A DNA stretch of 23,086 nt from Propionibacteriaceae bacterium. GTDB lineage: Bacteria > Actinomycetota > Actinomycetes > Propionibacteriales > Propionibacteriaceae. The DNA lies in assembly GCA_030528545.1 (NCBI GenBank), contig JAUMYR010000011.1, forward strand, positions 9,169-32,254, in the 5' to 3' direction. Below, one piece after another: positions 1-7,478 of this stretch (positions are counted from its first letter, which is position 1; each line of letters starts with the position of its first letter). Both the position numbers and the translations under genes were made by a program. The notes below the pieces were generated by a model that searched no databases, was not told the DNA's origin, and saw only the letters and a list, made by a program, of their open reading frames with translations.

Positions 1-375
1 CCTCCGGGGCGAACCCGTCCCGACTCTGGCCCCCTCCGGCAGTTCCTCAAGGCCTCCGTAGCGGCTGACCAGGACATCGCAGGGGTCCTCACGAGCCGGG
101 ATCGCCGCTATGACGAGCCCCTCCACCGCTGCGGTCGGGAGATCCTTGAGGGAATGGACCGCGATGTCGATCTCTTCTTCCAGGATTGCCAGGCGCAACG
201 CGGCCGCGAAGACCCCGACACCACCCAGCTGAGAAAGTGGTGCCATGTTGGTATCGCCTTCGGTGCGGATGACCACCACGTCCACGTCGTGTCCGCGAGA
301 CCGCAGCGCCTCAGCCACGGATTCGGATTGGGTCCTGGCCAGCTGGGAACCGCGGGTGCCTAAGCGTATGAACAC
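1..375 (-). CDS. hemC: Hydroxymethylbilane synthase (porphobilinogen deaminase), N-terminal 125 residues, cut by window edge
   Basis: HemC joins four porphobilinogen molecules into hydroxymethylbilane in the cytoplasm, the step before HemD in heme, siroheme and B12 synthesis. I translated the minus strand by hand from a GTG at 375. The protein begins VFIRLGTRGSQLARTQS, the usual HemC opening. It then shows AVHSLKDLPT (the conserved HSxKD loop) and ends in the window with ARVGTGSPRR, the substrate/cofactor-binding arginine motif. About 60% of the gene, including the cofactor cysteine, lies beyond the left edge. The start is firm because the in-frame codon 12 bases upstream is a TAG stop. That stop sits inside a TAGGAT box six bases before the GTG, so the mRNA may be leaderless. 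An AGGA seven bases upstream could instead act as a weak ribosome site. HemD is about 17 kb away, not adjacent as in many actinobacteria. Confidence 0.95.
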   Translation of the reverse strand, partial: MFIRLGTRGSQLARTQSESVAEALRSRGHDVDVVVIRTEGDTNMAPLSQLGGVGVFAAALRLAILEEEIDIAVHSLKDLPTAAVEGLVIAAIPAREDPCDVLVSRYGGLEELPEGARVGTGSPRR

Positions 376-791
376 ACCGCGATCCTACCCCGAAGCCTTC
401 ACACGAGCGGCGATGGGAAGACCGTGCGATGGCCCGGTTCCGGCATCAGGTGGAGCACATTTCAGGGATGGGTTAGATCCAGCACCGCCGGATAAGGGTG
501 CCAGCGACACGACTCCTGCCCAAGGGGCCCCTCCCGGGGCCCAAGGCCTAGTGTGACCAGCGGCAAGATCGCCGCCAGACCGGACCTGGAGCAACCAACC
601 GGCATGGGCCACGGCCATCTCGGCCGCCGTGCCCAGCAAAACCTATCGGCGCGGTCGCAGGCCATGGCGACCGCCTCCATCCCCCAGCCAGGCCCGGAAA
701 TCCCTGGAAACCGATACGGGAACGTGTCCGCGCCAAGAAATGTCGGTGCCGGGCACTATCGTCATGCCCAGATCAGAAAAGGGGGTTCCCG
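376..791. other. Gene-free divergent spacer between hemC and the PBP gene
   Basis: About 415 bases separate two outward-facing starts. The short open frames here have low-complexity Arg/Pro/Ala-rich products and no recognisable motif, so I call none. The spacer should hold both promoters: the hemC -10 is at 382-387, and for the PBP gene a weak TATCGT lies at 757-762. A GC-rich hairpin (GGGCCCC, four-base loop, GGGGCCC) lies at 525-542 with no obvious job. I see nothing else that I can support. Confidence 0.5.
382..387 (-). promoter_or_regulatory. Putative -10 box of hemC (leaderless)
   Basis: The minus-strand hexamer TAGGAT fits the actinobacterial -10 consensus TANNNT. It ends six bases before the hemC GTG, so transcription would begin on the start codon itself. 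I see no good -35 box. The same spacing recurs at other genes here. Confidence 0.45.
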
Positions 792-2708
792 ATGCGCACG
801 CTCTGCCTGGCAATTCTGCTCGGATGCCTGTTCGTGGCCTCGGGCTGCACTCCAGGAGGCGGGGAGCCCACCGGCCCCCCGGACAACCTTCCCTCCGCCC
901 AGCCGGCCCTCGAAGTCCTAGTCTCGGGCCTGAATAAGCTGGATGTCTCCGAAGTCCCCTTCCTCAATTCGGCCGCGGACGCCCAGGCTGACCTGGAGGC
1001 AGTGACCTCTGGGCTGGGCGAGGTCCGGCCCATGGTGTCGGCCGGTGAGATCACCTATTCCGCCGAACAGCTCGCGGCTAGCGCGATTCTGCGCTATCAC
1101 TACCCCTTCCGGGACGATGGATGGCGCTATGTGGCACAGGTCTCCCTGCACCTCGTCGACGGATCGTGGCGTTTCCGCTGGTCCCCGGCCGTGATCCATC
1201 CCAAGCTGGATGGAAATACCCGGCTCAAATACACCCGGACCCGTGCCACCCGCGCCCCGATCAACGGAGCGGATGGGTTAGCCATCATCGAGGAGGCTCC
1301 GGCGGTGAGGGTCGGCCTCGACAAGGCCAACTTAGCGCTGGAGGAACATGAGGCCTCCGCCCGCGGCCTCGCCGCGGCGGTCGGTATTGATCCCGAGAGT
1401 TACGCCGCCAAGGTCAAGGCGTCCGGGCCTAAGGCATTCGTCGTGGCCAAGACCGTTCGCGAGGGGCAGGTGCCGCCGGGGGTTACCGAGGTCCCCGGGT
1501 TCTATCTGCAAGAGGCCACCGCCATGATGGGGCCGAGCGACAACTTCGCGCTGGGGCTGCTGGGGTCGACTGGGGAGGCGACCGCCGAACTCATCCAGAA
1601 GAGCGAGGGGACCATCAAGCAGGGCGATCTCGTCGGGCTGACCGGAATCCAGCAGCGTCACGACGAACAGCTACGGGGCCTGCCGGGACACACCATCGAA
1701 TTGGTTTCCCGCCCGGCCCGATCGACGCCATCCCCGTCACCGGCAGCCACGGCGTCTCCGGCCGCGATTCTGCCCAGCATCTTGTTCGAGCAGCCACCGG
1801 TGCAGGGAAAACCCCTTGAGCTGACGCTGAATGTCGACCTGCAGGAGAAGGCTGAGGCCGTGCTGGCGAGCCAGGAAGGGGTCGCCGCGATCGTGGCGCT
1901 CAAGGCGAGTACCGGTGAGATCCTCGCGGCCGCGAACTCGCCCGCGGCCGGGGCCAACCCGTTCGCGACTACTGGACAGTACCCGCCCGGTTCCACCTTC
2001 AAGGTGGTCAGCGCCCTAGCGCTGTTGCGCCGGGGGCTGAGCCCAGACAGCGTCGTCGAGTGCACCCCGCGCTACACCGTAGCTGGCCAGAGTTTCGTCA
2101 ACTATGACGGGTATCCCTCCAGCGGCCTTGGGAAGGTTCCCCTGTCGAAAGCGTTCGCCCAGTCATGCAATACGTCCTTCATGCATGCGGGGGAACAGGT
2201 CACCGCCGCCGACCAGGCGGCCGCCGCTTCGAGCCTCGGCTTCGGGATCGACCACAAACCAGGATTCCCCAGCTTCTACGGCTCGATCCCGATCGACGAT
2301 AACGCCATCGCGAAGTCCGCGAGTTTCATCGGACAGGGCCAGGTGAGCGCCTCACCCATGTCGATGGCCGCGGTCGTGGCCTCGGTGGCGAGCGGGAAGA
2401 CCATCATCCCCTGGGTCATCAAGGGCGTGACTCCCGAGCCCACGGCACCGCCGCTCACCGCGGACGAGGCGGCTGCGTTGCGCACCCTGATGGCGGGCGT
2501 CGTCGACGAAGGCACCGGGAGCGCGCTGCGCGGCGTCGTCGATGGGGCCAAGACCGGCACTGCCCAGTTCGGTTCCACCCCGCCCTATAAACACCATGCC
2601 TGGATCGTCGCCTGGCGAGGGGACCTGGCGATCGCTGCCTTCGTTTATGAGGGGGTCTCTGGCTCCGCCTCGGCCGCTCCCCTGGTCAAGGAACTGCTAG
2701 CCAGCTGA
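792..2708 (+). CDS. Lipoprotein class B penicillin-binding protein (transpeptidase)
   Basis: This is a D,D-transpeptidase that cross-links peptidoglycan outside the membrane. Residues 1-18 form a signal peptide ending VASG-C19, a lipobox (Ala at -3 is slightly unusual), so it should be a lipoprotein rather than a single-pass membrane protein. Residues ~35-150 resemble the NTF2-like MecA_N domain (a WRFRW stretch near its end), followed by a dimerisation/pedestal region. A Pro/Ser/Ala linker lies around 310-325. The transpeptidase domain carries all three catalytic motifs: S401-T-F-K404, S458-C-N460 and K587-T-G589. Length (638) and layout are close to mycobacterial PBP-lipo. A GGGGG run seven bases before the ATG is the ribosome site. 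The gene stands alone, divergent from hemC. A low-affinity, MecA-like resistance role is possible but not shown by sequence. Confidence 0.93.
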   Translation: MRTLCLAILLGCLFVASGCTPGGGEPTGPPDNLPSAQPALEVLVSGLNKLDVSEVPFLNSAADAQADLEAVTSGLGEVRPMVSAGEITYSAEQLAASAILRYHYPFRDDGWRYVAQVSLHLVDGSWRFRWSPAVIHPKLDGNTRLKYTRTRATRAPINGADGLAIIEEAPAVRVGLDKANLALEEHEASARGLAAAVGIDPESYAAKVKASGPKAFVVAKTVREGQVPPGVTEVPGFYLQEATAMMGPSDNFALGLLGSTGEATAELIQKSEGTIKQGDLVGLTGIQQRHDEQLRGLPGHTIELVSRPARSTPSPSPAATASPAAILPSILFEQPPVQGKPLELTLNVDLQEKAEAVLASQEGVAAIVALKASTGEILAAANSPAAGANPFATTGQYPPGSTFKVVSALALLRRGLSPDSVVECTPRYTVAGQSFVNYDGYPSSGLGKVPLSKAFAQSCNTSFMHAGEQVTAADQAAAASSLGFGIDHKPGFPSFYGSIPIDDNAIAKSASFIGQGQVSASPMSMAAVVASVASGKTIIPWVIKGVTPEPTAPPLTADEAAALRTLMAGVVDEGTGSALRGVVDGAKTGTAQFGSTPPYKHHAWIVAWRGDLAIAAFVYEGVSGSASAAPLVKELLAS

Positions 2709-3188
2709 CTCCCCGGACTGGTTCGGTCTGATTCAAGCCGCCGGGCGGAAGTCATGGGTGTTGTTCGCCAGTTGAGCCCTCCGGCGTCTCGGGTTGGGGC
2801 GGCCTGGAGCCGGGAAGCCCATCACCCACGATGACCCGGACGCCGAGGAGGCAGCGGCACTGTCGGCCGGGATCAGAACCGATCCCGGCCGCGGCCACGG
2901 CAAAGCCGCATGGAGGAGTCTCGGTGGCCTCTCCCCATTCTCGGAAACCCCGGCAGCCTGTGGGCCCCCTGCTCCCCCGGGCCGGGGCGATACTTTGGGG
3001 ACTCCTCGCCTGCCCACGACCTAGCGACGGCCTTCGTCGTCTCTCTGTTGGCGGCTCGCCCACCGCCTCACGTTCCTTGGAGGACCTGGATCGCTGGGTC
3101 CTTCCACATCCTCGCCCGGGCAGTCTCATCGGGGAAAGCTAAGCCGGGAGCCTGCCACGACGGCCAACGAGGGGTTTCGCTGCCCGGT
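2709..3188. other. Gene-free convergent spacer with structured, partly riboswitch-like DNA
   Basis: This 480-base gap lies between two converging genes, where a short terminator would suffice. I found no credible coding frame. On the plus strand there is a hairpin at 3078-3106 (TGGAGGACC pairing with GGTCCTTCCA, one bulge), and an 8-bp inverted repeat (CCGGGCAG at 3116-3123, CTGCCCGG at 3180-3187) that encloses about 56 bases. Inside it, 3141-3157 resembles the B12 box that closes cobalamin riboswitches, with one deletion and one mismatch. A weaker likeness to the riboswitch core is at 2995-3030. No plus-strand gene follows, so any riboswitch would be a relic; chance similarity in GC-rich DNA is also quite possible. 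Confidence 0.3.
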
Positions 3189-3818
3189 TCAGGACTTCCA
3201 GGACTCCTTTTCGGCAGCCTCGGCGGCGATAGTCGTCGCGTCCCCGTGTCCGGGCAGCACCGCGGTATCTCCGGGTAATACCAGGAGCTTGGTGGCGATG
3301 GAGGAAAGGATGACTTCGAGGCAGGAATAGTCCCAGCGAGTAGCACCAGGGCCACCGGGGAACAGCGTGTCCCCACTGAACACCGCTCCCAGCGCGGGGG
3401 CATAAAGACAGACCGAGCCCGGGGTATGGCCAGGGGTGTGCAAGACGTGCAGATCCACGCCAGCGACTGTCAGCTTCCCGTGATCGCTGAGCCGGAAACC
3501 AAGCGAGAAAGGGACGACTTCGTCCCAGAGGAACTCGTCACCCGGATGCAGGTACACCGGCGCGCCAAGGGCATCGGCGAGGTCAGCGACCGCATTGACG
3601 TGGTCCCAATGCCCGTGGGTGCAGACGATCGCCGTGACCTGACGGCCAGCGACAGCGTCAATGATCGGGCGGGCCTGGTGTGAGGCGTCCACCACGAGCA
3701 CTTCGTTGTCGTCGCCTATCAGCCACACGTTATTGGTGAAGGCGGGGTCGTGGGCCGGGAAGGTGACCACCCGCTCCACCCTGACCCCCGAGGGCACACG
3801 CGGCGTTCTATACAACAT
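3189..3818 (-). CDS. Metallo-beta-lactamase-fold hydrolase, glyoxalase II-like
   Basis: This cytoplasmic zinc hydrolase of the MBL fold most resembles hydroxyacylglutathione hydrolase (glyoxalase II). All metal ligands of the two-zinc site are visible: H68-G-H70-W-D72-H73, H131 in HTPGHTPGS, D150 in FSGDTLF, and H191 in LPGHGD. At 209 residues it is the short, single-domain form without the C-terminal glutathione-binding domain. In an actinobacterium the thiol partner might be mycothiol, but nothing in the sequence proves this. The chosen ATG lacks a clear ribosome site. A TAGACA six bases upstream is a poor -10 and could point to a leaderless start, and a GTG about 13 codons inside is an alternative. 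It is a single gene, converging on the PBP gene. Confidence 0.88.
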   Translation of the reverse strand: MLYRTPRVPSGVRVERVVTFPAHDPAFTNNVWLIGDDNEVLVVDASHQARPIIDAVAGRQVTAIVCTHGHWDHVNAVADLADALGAPVYLHPGDEFLWDEVVPFSLGFRLSDHGKLTVAGVDLHVLHTPGHTPGSVCLYAPALGAVFSGDTLFPGGPGATRWDYSCLEVILSSIATKLLVLPGDTAVLPGHGDATTIAAEAAEKESWKS

Positions 3819-3984
3819 GAGCCATGTCTACCGCGTTCTGCCCCGGTGAGCGAAACTCGGGTCCCAGCCGCGCCGGAGGCGATGCCCCACTCCTGGCACT
3901 GAGAAGGGCCGGGGCTCACAGCCGAGGTCGGTAGCGGACGAAGCCGCTGTCGAGCGCCGCGGACGGATTAGCGGGACCCAGAAA

Positions 3985-4028
3985 ACGAGTGGTGGCCCCT
4001 CCCCCAACGGGACGGAGCCACCACTCGT
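3985..4028 (-). terminator. Intrinsic terminator of the flavin oxidoreductase operon
   Basis: A perfect 12-bp inverted repeat (ACGAGTGGTGGC and GCCACCACTCGT) has a 20-base loop. Read on the minus strand, it is followed at once by TTTTC. It lies 65 bases past the stop of the FMN reductase gene, as expected for a Rho-independent terminator. Confidence 0.85.
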
Positions 4029-4093
4029 GCGATAGCCAAACACCGGCGGATACGCGCTCCCCCAATCCGCGCACCGGCAGTGCTGTGCCTGAC

Positions 4094-4738
4094 CTAGCGG
4101 GTGCCGGTTCGGCCCTTCAGGAGGGCCGCGAAACCGACCGGAGAACGCAGTTCCCCGCTGGACTGGTCAGCCTCGTTCGCCTTGAACCCGCCGACCGCTC
4201 CCCGCTCGGCCACGACTCGTACCACCAATTCGTCGGCGGCCCGGCGGATGCGTCCCGCCAGATCGTCGGATCCGGCGAAATCGTCGGTGGCCGCGAACAC
4301 TCCGGTGGGGACGATGTCGGCCCGCAGGTAGGCGAACAGCGGACGCATGGCGTGATCGATTACCAAGGAATGGCGAGCAGTGCCAGCGGTCGCCGCGAGC
4401 AGCATCGGCTTGCCTTCCAGCAAGTCCTTATCGATGGCGTCGAAGAAGAGCTTGAACACCCCCGAATAGCTGGCGGTAAAGACCGGGGTGACCGCGACGA
4501 TACCGTCCGCCGCCCTCAGGGTCTCGAAAGCCGCTTCCAGATCAGCCGAGGAGATGCCGGTCGTCATCATCGCGGCGAGATCGTTAATCAGGTGGCGCAG
4601 CTCAAGGTGGGTGACCTCCGCGCCCTCGCCGCGGGCGCTGATCTGCACCCGGACGGCGTCGGCTAGCCGGTCGGCGAGCAGCTTGGTTGTTGATGGCGTC
4701 CCCAGACCAGCGCTGACGACGACGATACGACGGCTCAT
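4094..4738 (-). CDS. NAD(P)H-dependent FMN reductase, LLM-partnered (CE1759 family)
   Basis: This flavodoxin-fold reductase supplies reduced FMN to a two-component monooxygenase. The N-terminus MSRRIVVVSAGLGTPSTTKLLADRL has the phosphate-binding loop of NADPH-dependent FMN reductases. The block VTPVFTASYSGVFKLFFDAID (about residues 83-103) is the family's second flavin-contact segment, and AATAGTARHSLVID follows. The order and pairing match the actinobacterial family named after Corynebacterium efficiens CE1759, which is always found beside a luciferase-like partner. It starts 45 bases after the partner's stop, with a GGAAG ribosome site, and ends before a strong terminator, so the two form one operon. 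The monooxygenase substrate is not known to me. Confidence 0.9.
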   Translation of the reverse strand: MSRRIVVVSAGLGTPSTTKLLADRLADAVRVQISARGEGAEVTHLELRHLINDLAAMMTTGISSADLEAAFETLRAADGIVAVTPVFTASYSGVFKLFFDAIDKDLLEGKPMLLAATAGTARHSLVIDHAMRPLFAYLRADIVPTGVFAATDDFAGSDDLAGRIRRAADELVVRVVAERGAVGGFKANEADQSSGELRSPVGFAALLKGRTGTR

Positions 4739-4783
4739 GTCATCTTCCTTCTGTCGATTGCGGATACGCTTCTCGTGCCTGGA

Positions 4784-5908
4784 TCAGGCGCTTTCACGGC
4801 TGCTGGCAGGATCAACCAGGCGGTGCGGGCTGTCGGGGCCCTGAGCCGAGAGGGAGGCGTGGGTCGGCGGGTCACTCGGCACGTGGGCGGGGCGACGCCG
4901 CTCGAACTCGGTCCGCAGCACCGGAACGACCTCGCGTCCGAGCACCTCGATCTGCTCCAGCACCACCGGGAGCGGGAGACCCGCGTGGTCAATCAGGAAC
5001 AGCTGACGCTGGTAGTCACCCGCGTAGTCGGCGAAGCTGAGGGTCTTCTCGATGACCTGCTCAACCGTTCCGACGGTCAGCGGGGTGGTCGCCTCGAACT
5101 CCTCGAGAGAGGGGCCGTGGCCATATACCGGGGCATTGTCGAAATAGGGCCGGAAACGACGCTTGGCTTCGGCCTCGGTCTCGCCGATGAAGATCTGTCC
5201 ACCCAGCCCGACGATCGCCTGGTCGGCGGCGCCGTGACCGTAGGCCTCATAGCGGCGACGATACAGCCGGATCATCTGGGCGGTGTGGTGCTTGCCCCAG
5301 AAGATGTTGTTATGGAAGAAACCGTCGCCATAGTAGGCGGCCTGCTCGGCGATCTCCGGGGAACGGATCGACCCGTGCCACACGAAGGGCGGGGTGTCAT
5401 CGAGCGGCCACGGGGTCGAGGTGTAGCCACGAAGGGGGGTGCGGAACTCACCCTCCCAATCGACGACCCGCTCTCGCCACAGCCGCCGCAGCAGGTGGTA
5501 GTTCTCGACCGCCAGCTCGATGCCCTTGTGGATGTCCTTGCCGAACCATGGGTAGACCGGGCCGGTGTTGCCGCGTCCCATCATGAGGTCGACGCGCCCA
5601 CCCGACAGGTGCTGGAGCATGGCGTAGTCTTCGGCGATCTTGACCGGATCATTGGTCGTGATAAGGGTGGTCGCCGTGCTGAGCAGCAGCTTTTCGGTCT
5701 TGGCCGCGACATAGGCCAGCTGCGTCGTCGGGGACGAGGGCACGAAGGGCGGGTTGTGGTGCTCGCCCTGGGCGAAGACATCCAGACCCACTTCCTCGGC
5801 CTTGAGCGCGATCTGCACCATCGCGTCGATGCGTTCCCCCTCCGATGGGGTGATGTTGTTGGTTGGATCGGTGGTGACGTCACCAACGCTAAAGATGCCA
5901 AACTGCAT
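4784..5908 (-). CDS. LLM-class flavin-dependent oxidoreductase (CE1758 family)
   Basis: This is a bacterial-luciferase-like TIM-barrel monooxygenase that would use FMNH2 from the adjacent reductase. Typical features are the N-terminal strand MQFGIFSVGDV, the segment EEVGLDVFAQGEHHNPPFVPSSP (around residues 38-60), the flavin-site region LSTATTLITTNDP, and GGRVDLMMGRGNTGPVYPWFG near the middle. I start the gene at the ATG at 5908 because GGAGG stands six bases upstream; an ATG 12 codons earlier overlaps that ribosome site. That gives 374 residues, normal for the family. The C-terminal ~25 residues look disordered. It is the first gene of the operon, and a palindrome upstream (5929-5948) may be its operator. 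The physiological substrate is unknown. Confidence 0.92.
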   Translation of the reverse strand: MQFGIFSVGDVTTDPTNNITPSEGERIDAMVQIALKAEEVGLDVFAQGEHHNPPFVPSSPTTQLAYVAAKTEKLLLSTATTLITTNDPVKIAEDYAMLQHLSGGRVDLMMGRGNTGPVYPWFGKDIHKGIELAVENYHLLRRLWRERVVDWEGEFRTPLRGYTSTPWPLDDTPPFVWHGSIRSPEIAEQAAYYGDGFFHNNIFWGKHHTAQMIRLYRRRYEAYGHGAADQAIVGLGGQIFIGETEAEAKRRFRPYFDNAPVYGHGPSLEEFEATTPLTVGTVEQVIEKTLSFADYAGDYQRQLFLIDHAGLPLPVVLEQIEVLGREVVPVLRTEFERRRPAHVPSDPPTHASLSAQGPDSPHRLVDPASSRESA

Positions 5909-5928
5909 GTCGCCCTCCATGAGCCGCT

Positions 5929-5948
5929 GTAGTTGCTGTTTCAACTAC
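5929..5948. promoter_or_regulatory. Palindrome upstream of the LLM gene, candidate repressor operator
   Basis: GTAGTTG and CAACTAC form a perfect 7-bp inverted repeat with a six-base spacer, starting 20 bases before the LLM start codon. On the minus strand the unit GTTGAA is also repeated with a nine-base period just upstream. An AT-rich palindrome of this size is typical for MarR/TetR-type regulators, but no regulator gene is in the window. Confidence 0.5.
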
Positions 5949-6299
5949 TTCAACGATAGGCGCTGCCGATCTATTCCGTCCACTTTCACTCACCGGCACA
6001 TCGCGCACCGGACTGTGCCCGCGCCCTCCTGAGCCAGCGATCCGGGCCGCCGCGGGCGGACGCCGGAGGGCGAGGGCCGGGTCCACAACACGAGAACCCC
6101 AGGCGGAGGAACTCCACGCCTGGGCCCAGCGGCCCGGTCTTCCGGGGCGAGCTGTGCGGCACCAAGCCTGGCGCCTCCGGCCATCGCCCGGACCCGGTGT
6201 CGTCTCACGCGGTCCCGCCGACGGCACCGTGGGCTTCCACCCGGCGGCCTCCTACCGGCCAGCTCCGATGCCCCCGTTGACAACGCCAGGATCAGGCAC
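5949..6299. other. Spacer between the NagZ-like gene and the flavin operon, with hairpin and weak riboswitch-like element
   Basis: No credible gene lies here. Read on the minus strand, 6240-6131 shows, in order, GGAAGCC, GGTG, GACCGC, a CACCG segment, CCGGAGGCGCC and CCGGAAGACCGGGCC. These resemble, in the right order, conserved blocks of cobalamin riboswitches, but the invariant AnTCC and CCCGCnACTGT parts are not intact. The hairpin at 6098-6124 follows directly. The flavin operon's promoter and operator should lie in the last 50-100 bases before 5948. Confidence 0.3.
6098..6124 (-). terminator. Terminator-like hairpin downstream of the mtr/NagZ-like operon
   Basis: CCCAGGCG and CGCCTGGG form a perfect 8-bp stem, extended by GAG/CTC with a two-base bulge and a three-base loop. 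On the minus strand a T-rich stretch (GTTCTCGTGTTGTG) follows. It lies about 175 bases past the NagZ-like stop, so it either ends that operon or terminates a leader of the flavin operon. Confidence 0.55.
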
Positions 6300-7478
6300 T
6301 CAGCCGCAATCGATGAGTTCCACCTCGGATTTGAGTTCCAGGACCCGTGCGGCGCTGCGGGTTACCTGGGCGGCGAAACGGGGATCTTGCTCCGCCTTGG
6401 CCAGCGTGTGTTCCATCATGGACGAGAGCGCTCCGGTATCCGCGGTGATCACCAGGTCTCCACCGGCGAGCAGGAAACGGGTGCCCCGCTCGGCCTTCGG
6501 CACCTCCTCAAGGGCCTTGGCCGCGCCCACGTCGTCAGAGATCAGCACCTTGTCGAAACCCATCTTCTCGCGCAGGATGCCGGTCACGATCGCCGTGGAG
6601 TACATCGCCTCCGTCTCAGCGTCGAGCTTGGCGTAGATCGCGCTGGATACCATGATCGAGGAGACCCCGGCGTCCACGGCGGCCTGGAACGGCACCCACA
6701 GCGGAGAATCCGGCCCGGTCTGAGAGTCGGTGGCCGCCTCGTGGTCGGTGTTTCCAACGACCTGGCCGAGCCCGGGGAAGTGTTTGGCACTCGTGGCGAC
6801 TTTCGCCGAGGCCATGCCCCGGACGAAGGCAGCCACCTTCCGCCCGACCTGAGCCGGATCAGAGCCATAGCCGCGCCGCAACTGGGCTATGGGACGGTTG
6901 CGCGTCGTGTTGTCCTCGGGAACCACATCGGCCACGGGGGCCAGGTTGTATCTGATCCCCACCGAACGTAATTCGGCGCCCCATTCGGCCGCGCTGGCCT
7001 CCAGTTGCGCCTCGGGCAGCTTCGCCTGGGCCACCGCGTCCGGAATCCGGGTGAACCCCGGCCCCGACATCCGCTGCACGGTGCCTCCCTCCTGGTCCAC
7101 CGCGATGAGGAGGGGCAGCGAGGCGTCGCTGAGCCCCATGAGGGAGGAGCTCAGTTCCCGCACCTTTTCGGCGGCCACCTTGGACTCCCCGAGATACAAG
7201 AGGCTACCCACCCCGGTCTCGCGGATCGTCGTCCTCTCGGCCTCGCTGATCCCGGCCGGTGAGACCGCGGCCATGTAGAGCTGTCCGACCTGCTGGCGCA
7301 GCGGCAGCGCCTCGGCGCGCAGGTAGCAGGCGGGAGGCTGGGGGGTGGGACTCGGTGCCGCGCTGGTCGCGCCGTTTGAGGCGCTGGCCTCGGGCTGCGT
7401 GGCCGGTGCCGACGGTGGCCCCGGCGCGCAAGATGTCAGCGCCAGCGCCATGACGGGCAGGGCCAGCCAGGCCCTCAC
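6300..7478 (-). CDS. Glycoside hydrolase family 3 beta-N-acetylglucosaminidase lipoprotein, LpqI/NagZ-like
   Basis: This exported lipoprotein should remove N-acetylglucosamine from cell-wall fragments during peptidoglycan recycling. It begins at a GTG overlapping the mycothione reductase stop (GTGA); this start is needed to complete the signal peptide, which ends LTS-C17. A Ser/Ala/Pro-rich linker runs to about residue 50, then a single GH3 TIM barrel with AVDQEGGTVQRM (substrate-binding D/E-G-G-x-V-R-like motif), KHFPGLG (232-238) and S314-D-D, which contains the nucleophile aspartate. The canonical general acid/base dyad D-x-H after KHFPG appears as N243-T-D245, with His246 next to it, which I believe is usual for actinobacterial LpqI-type enzymes. 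Length (392) is close to M. tuberculosis LpqI. Confidence 0.9.
   Translation of the reverse strand: MRAWLALPVMALALTSCAPGPPSAPATQPEASASNGATSAAPSPTPQPPACYLRAEALPLRQQVGQLYMAAVSPAGISEAERTTIRETGVGSLLYLGESKVAAEKVRELSSSLMGLSDASLPLLIAVDQEGGTVQRMSGPGFTRIPDAVAQAKLPEAQLEASAAEWGAELRSVGIRYNLAPVADVVPEDNTTRNRPIAQLRRGYGSDPAQVGRKVAAFVRGMASAKVATSAKHFPGLGQVVGNTDHEAATDSQTGPDSPLWVPFQAAVDAGVSSIMVSSAIYAKLDAETEAMYSTAIVTGILREKMGFDKVLISDDVGAAKALEEVPKAERGTRFLLAGGDLVITADTGALSSMMEHTLAKAEQDPRFAAQVTRSAARVLELKSEVELIDCG

Noticed and set aside
470..520. Cobalamin-riboswitch-like words in the hemC-PBP spacer
   Set aside because: Only isolated words (GACTCCTGCCC and similar), not in the right order. This also warns that the two reported riboswitch-like signals may be chance.
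2752..3129. Minus-strand 125-residue frame in the convergent gap
   Set aside because: Arg/Gly/Pro-rich composition, no ribosome site and no motif; it looks like random open GC-rich sequence.
4775..5932. Long plus-strand open frame opposite the luciferase-like gene
   Set aside because: It is the GC-rich antisense shadow of a well-recognised enzyme; its product has no family motif, and the terminator and ribosome site belong to the minus strand.
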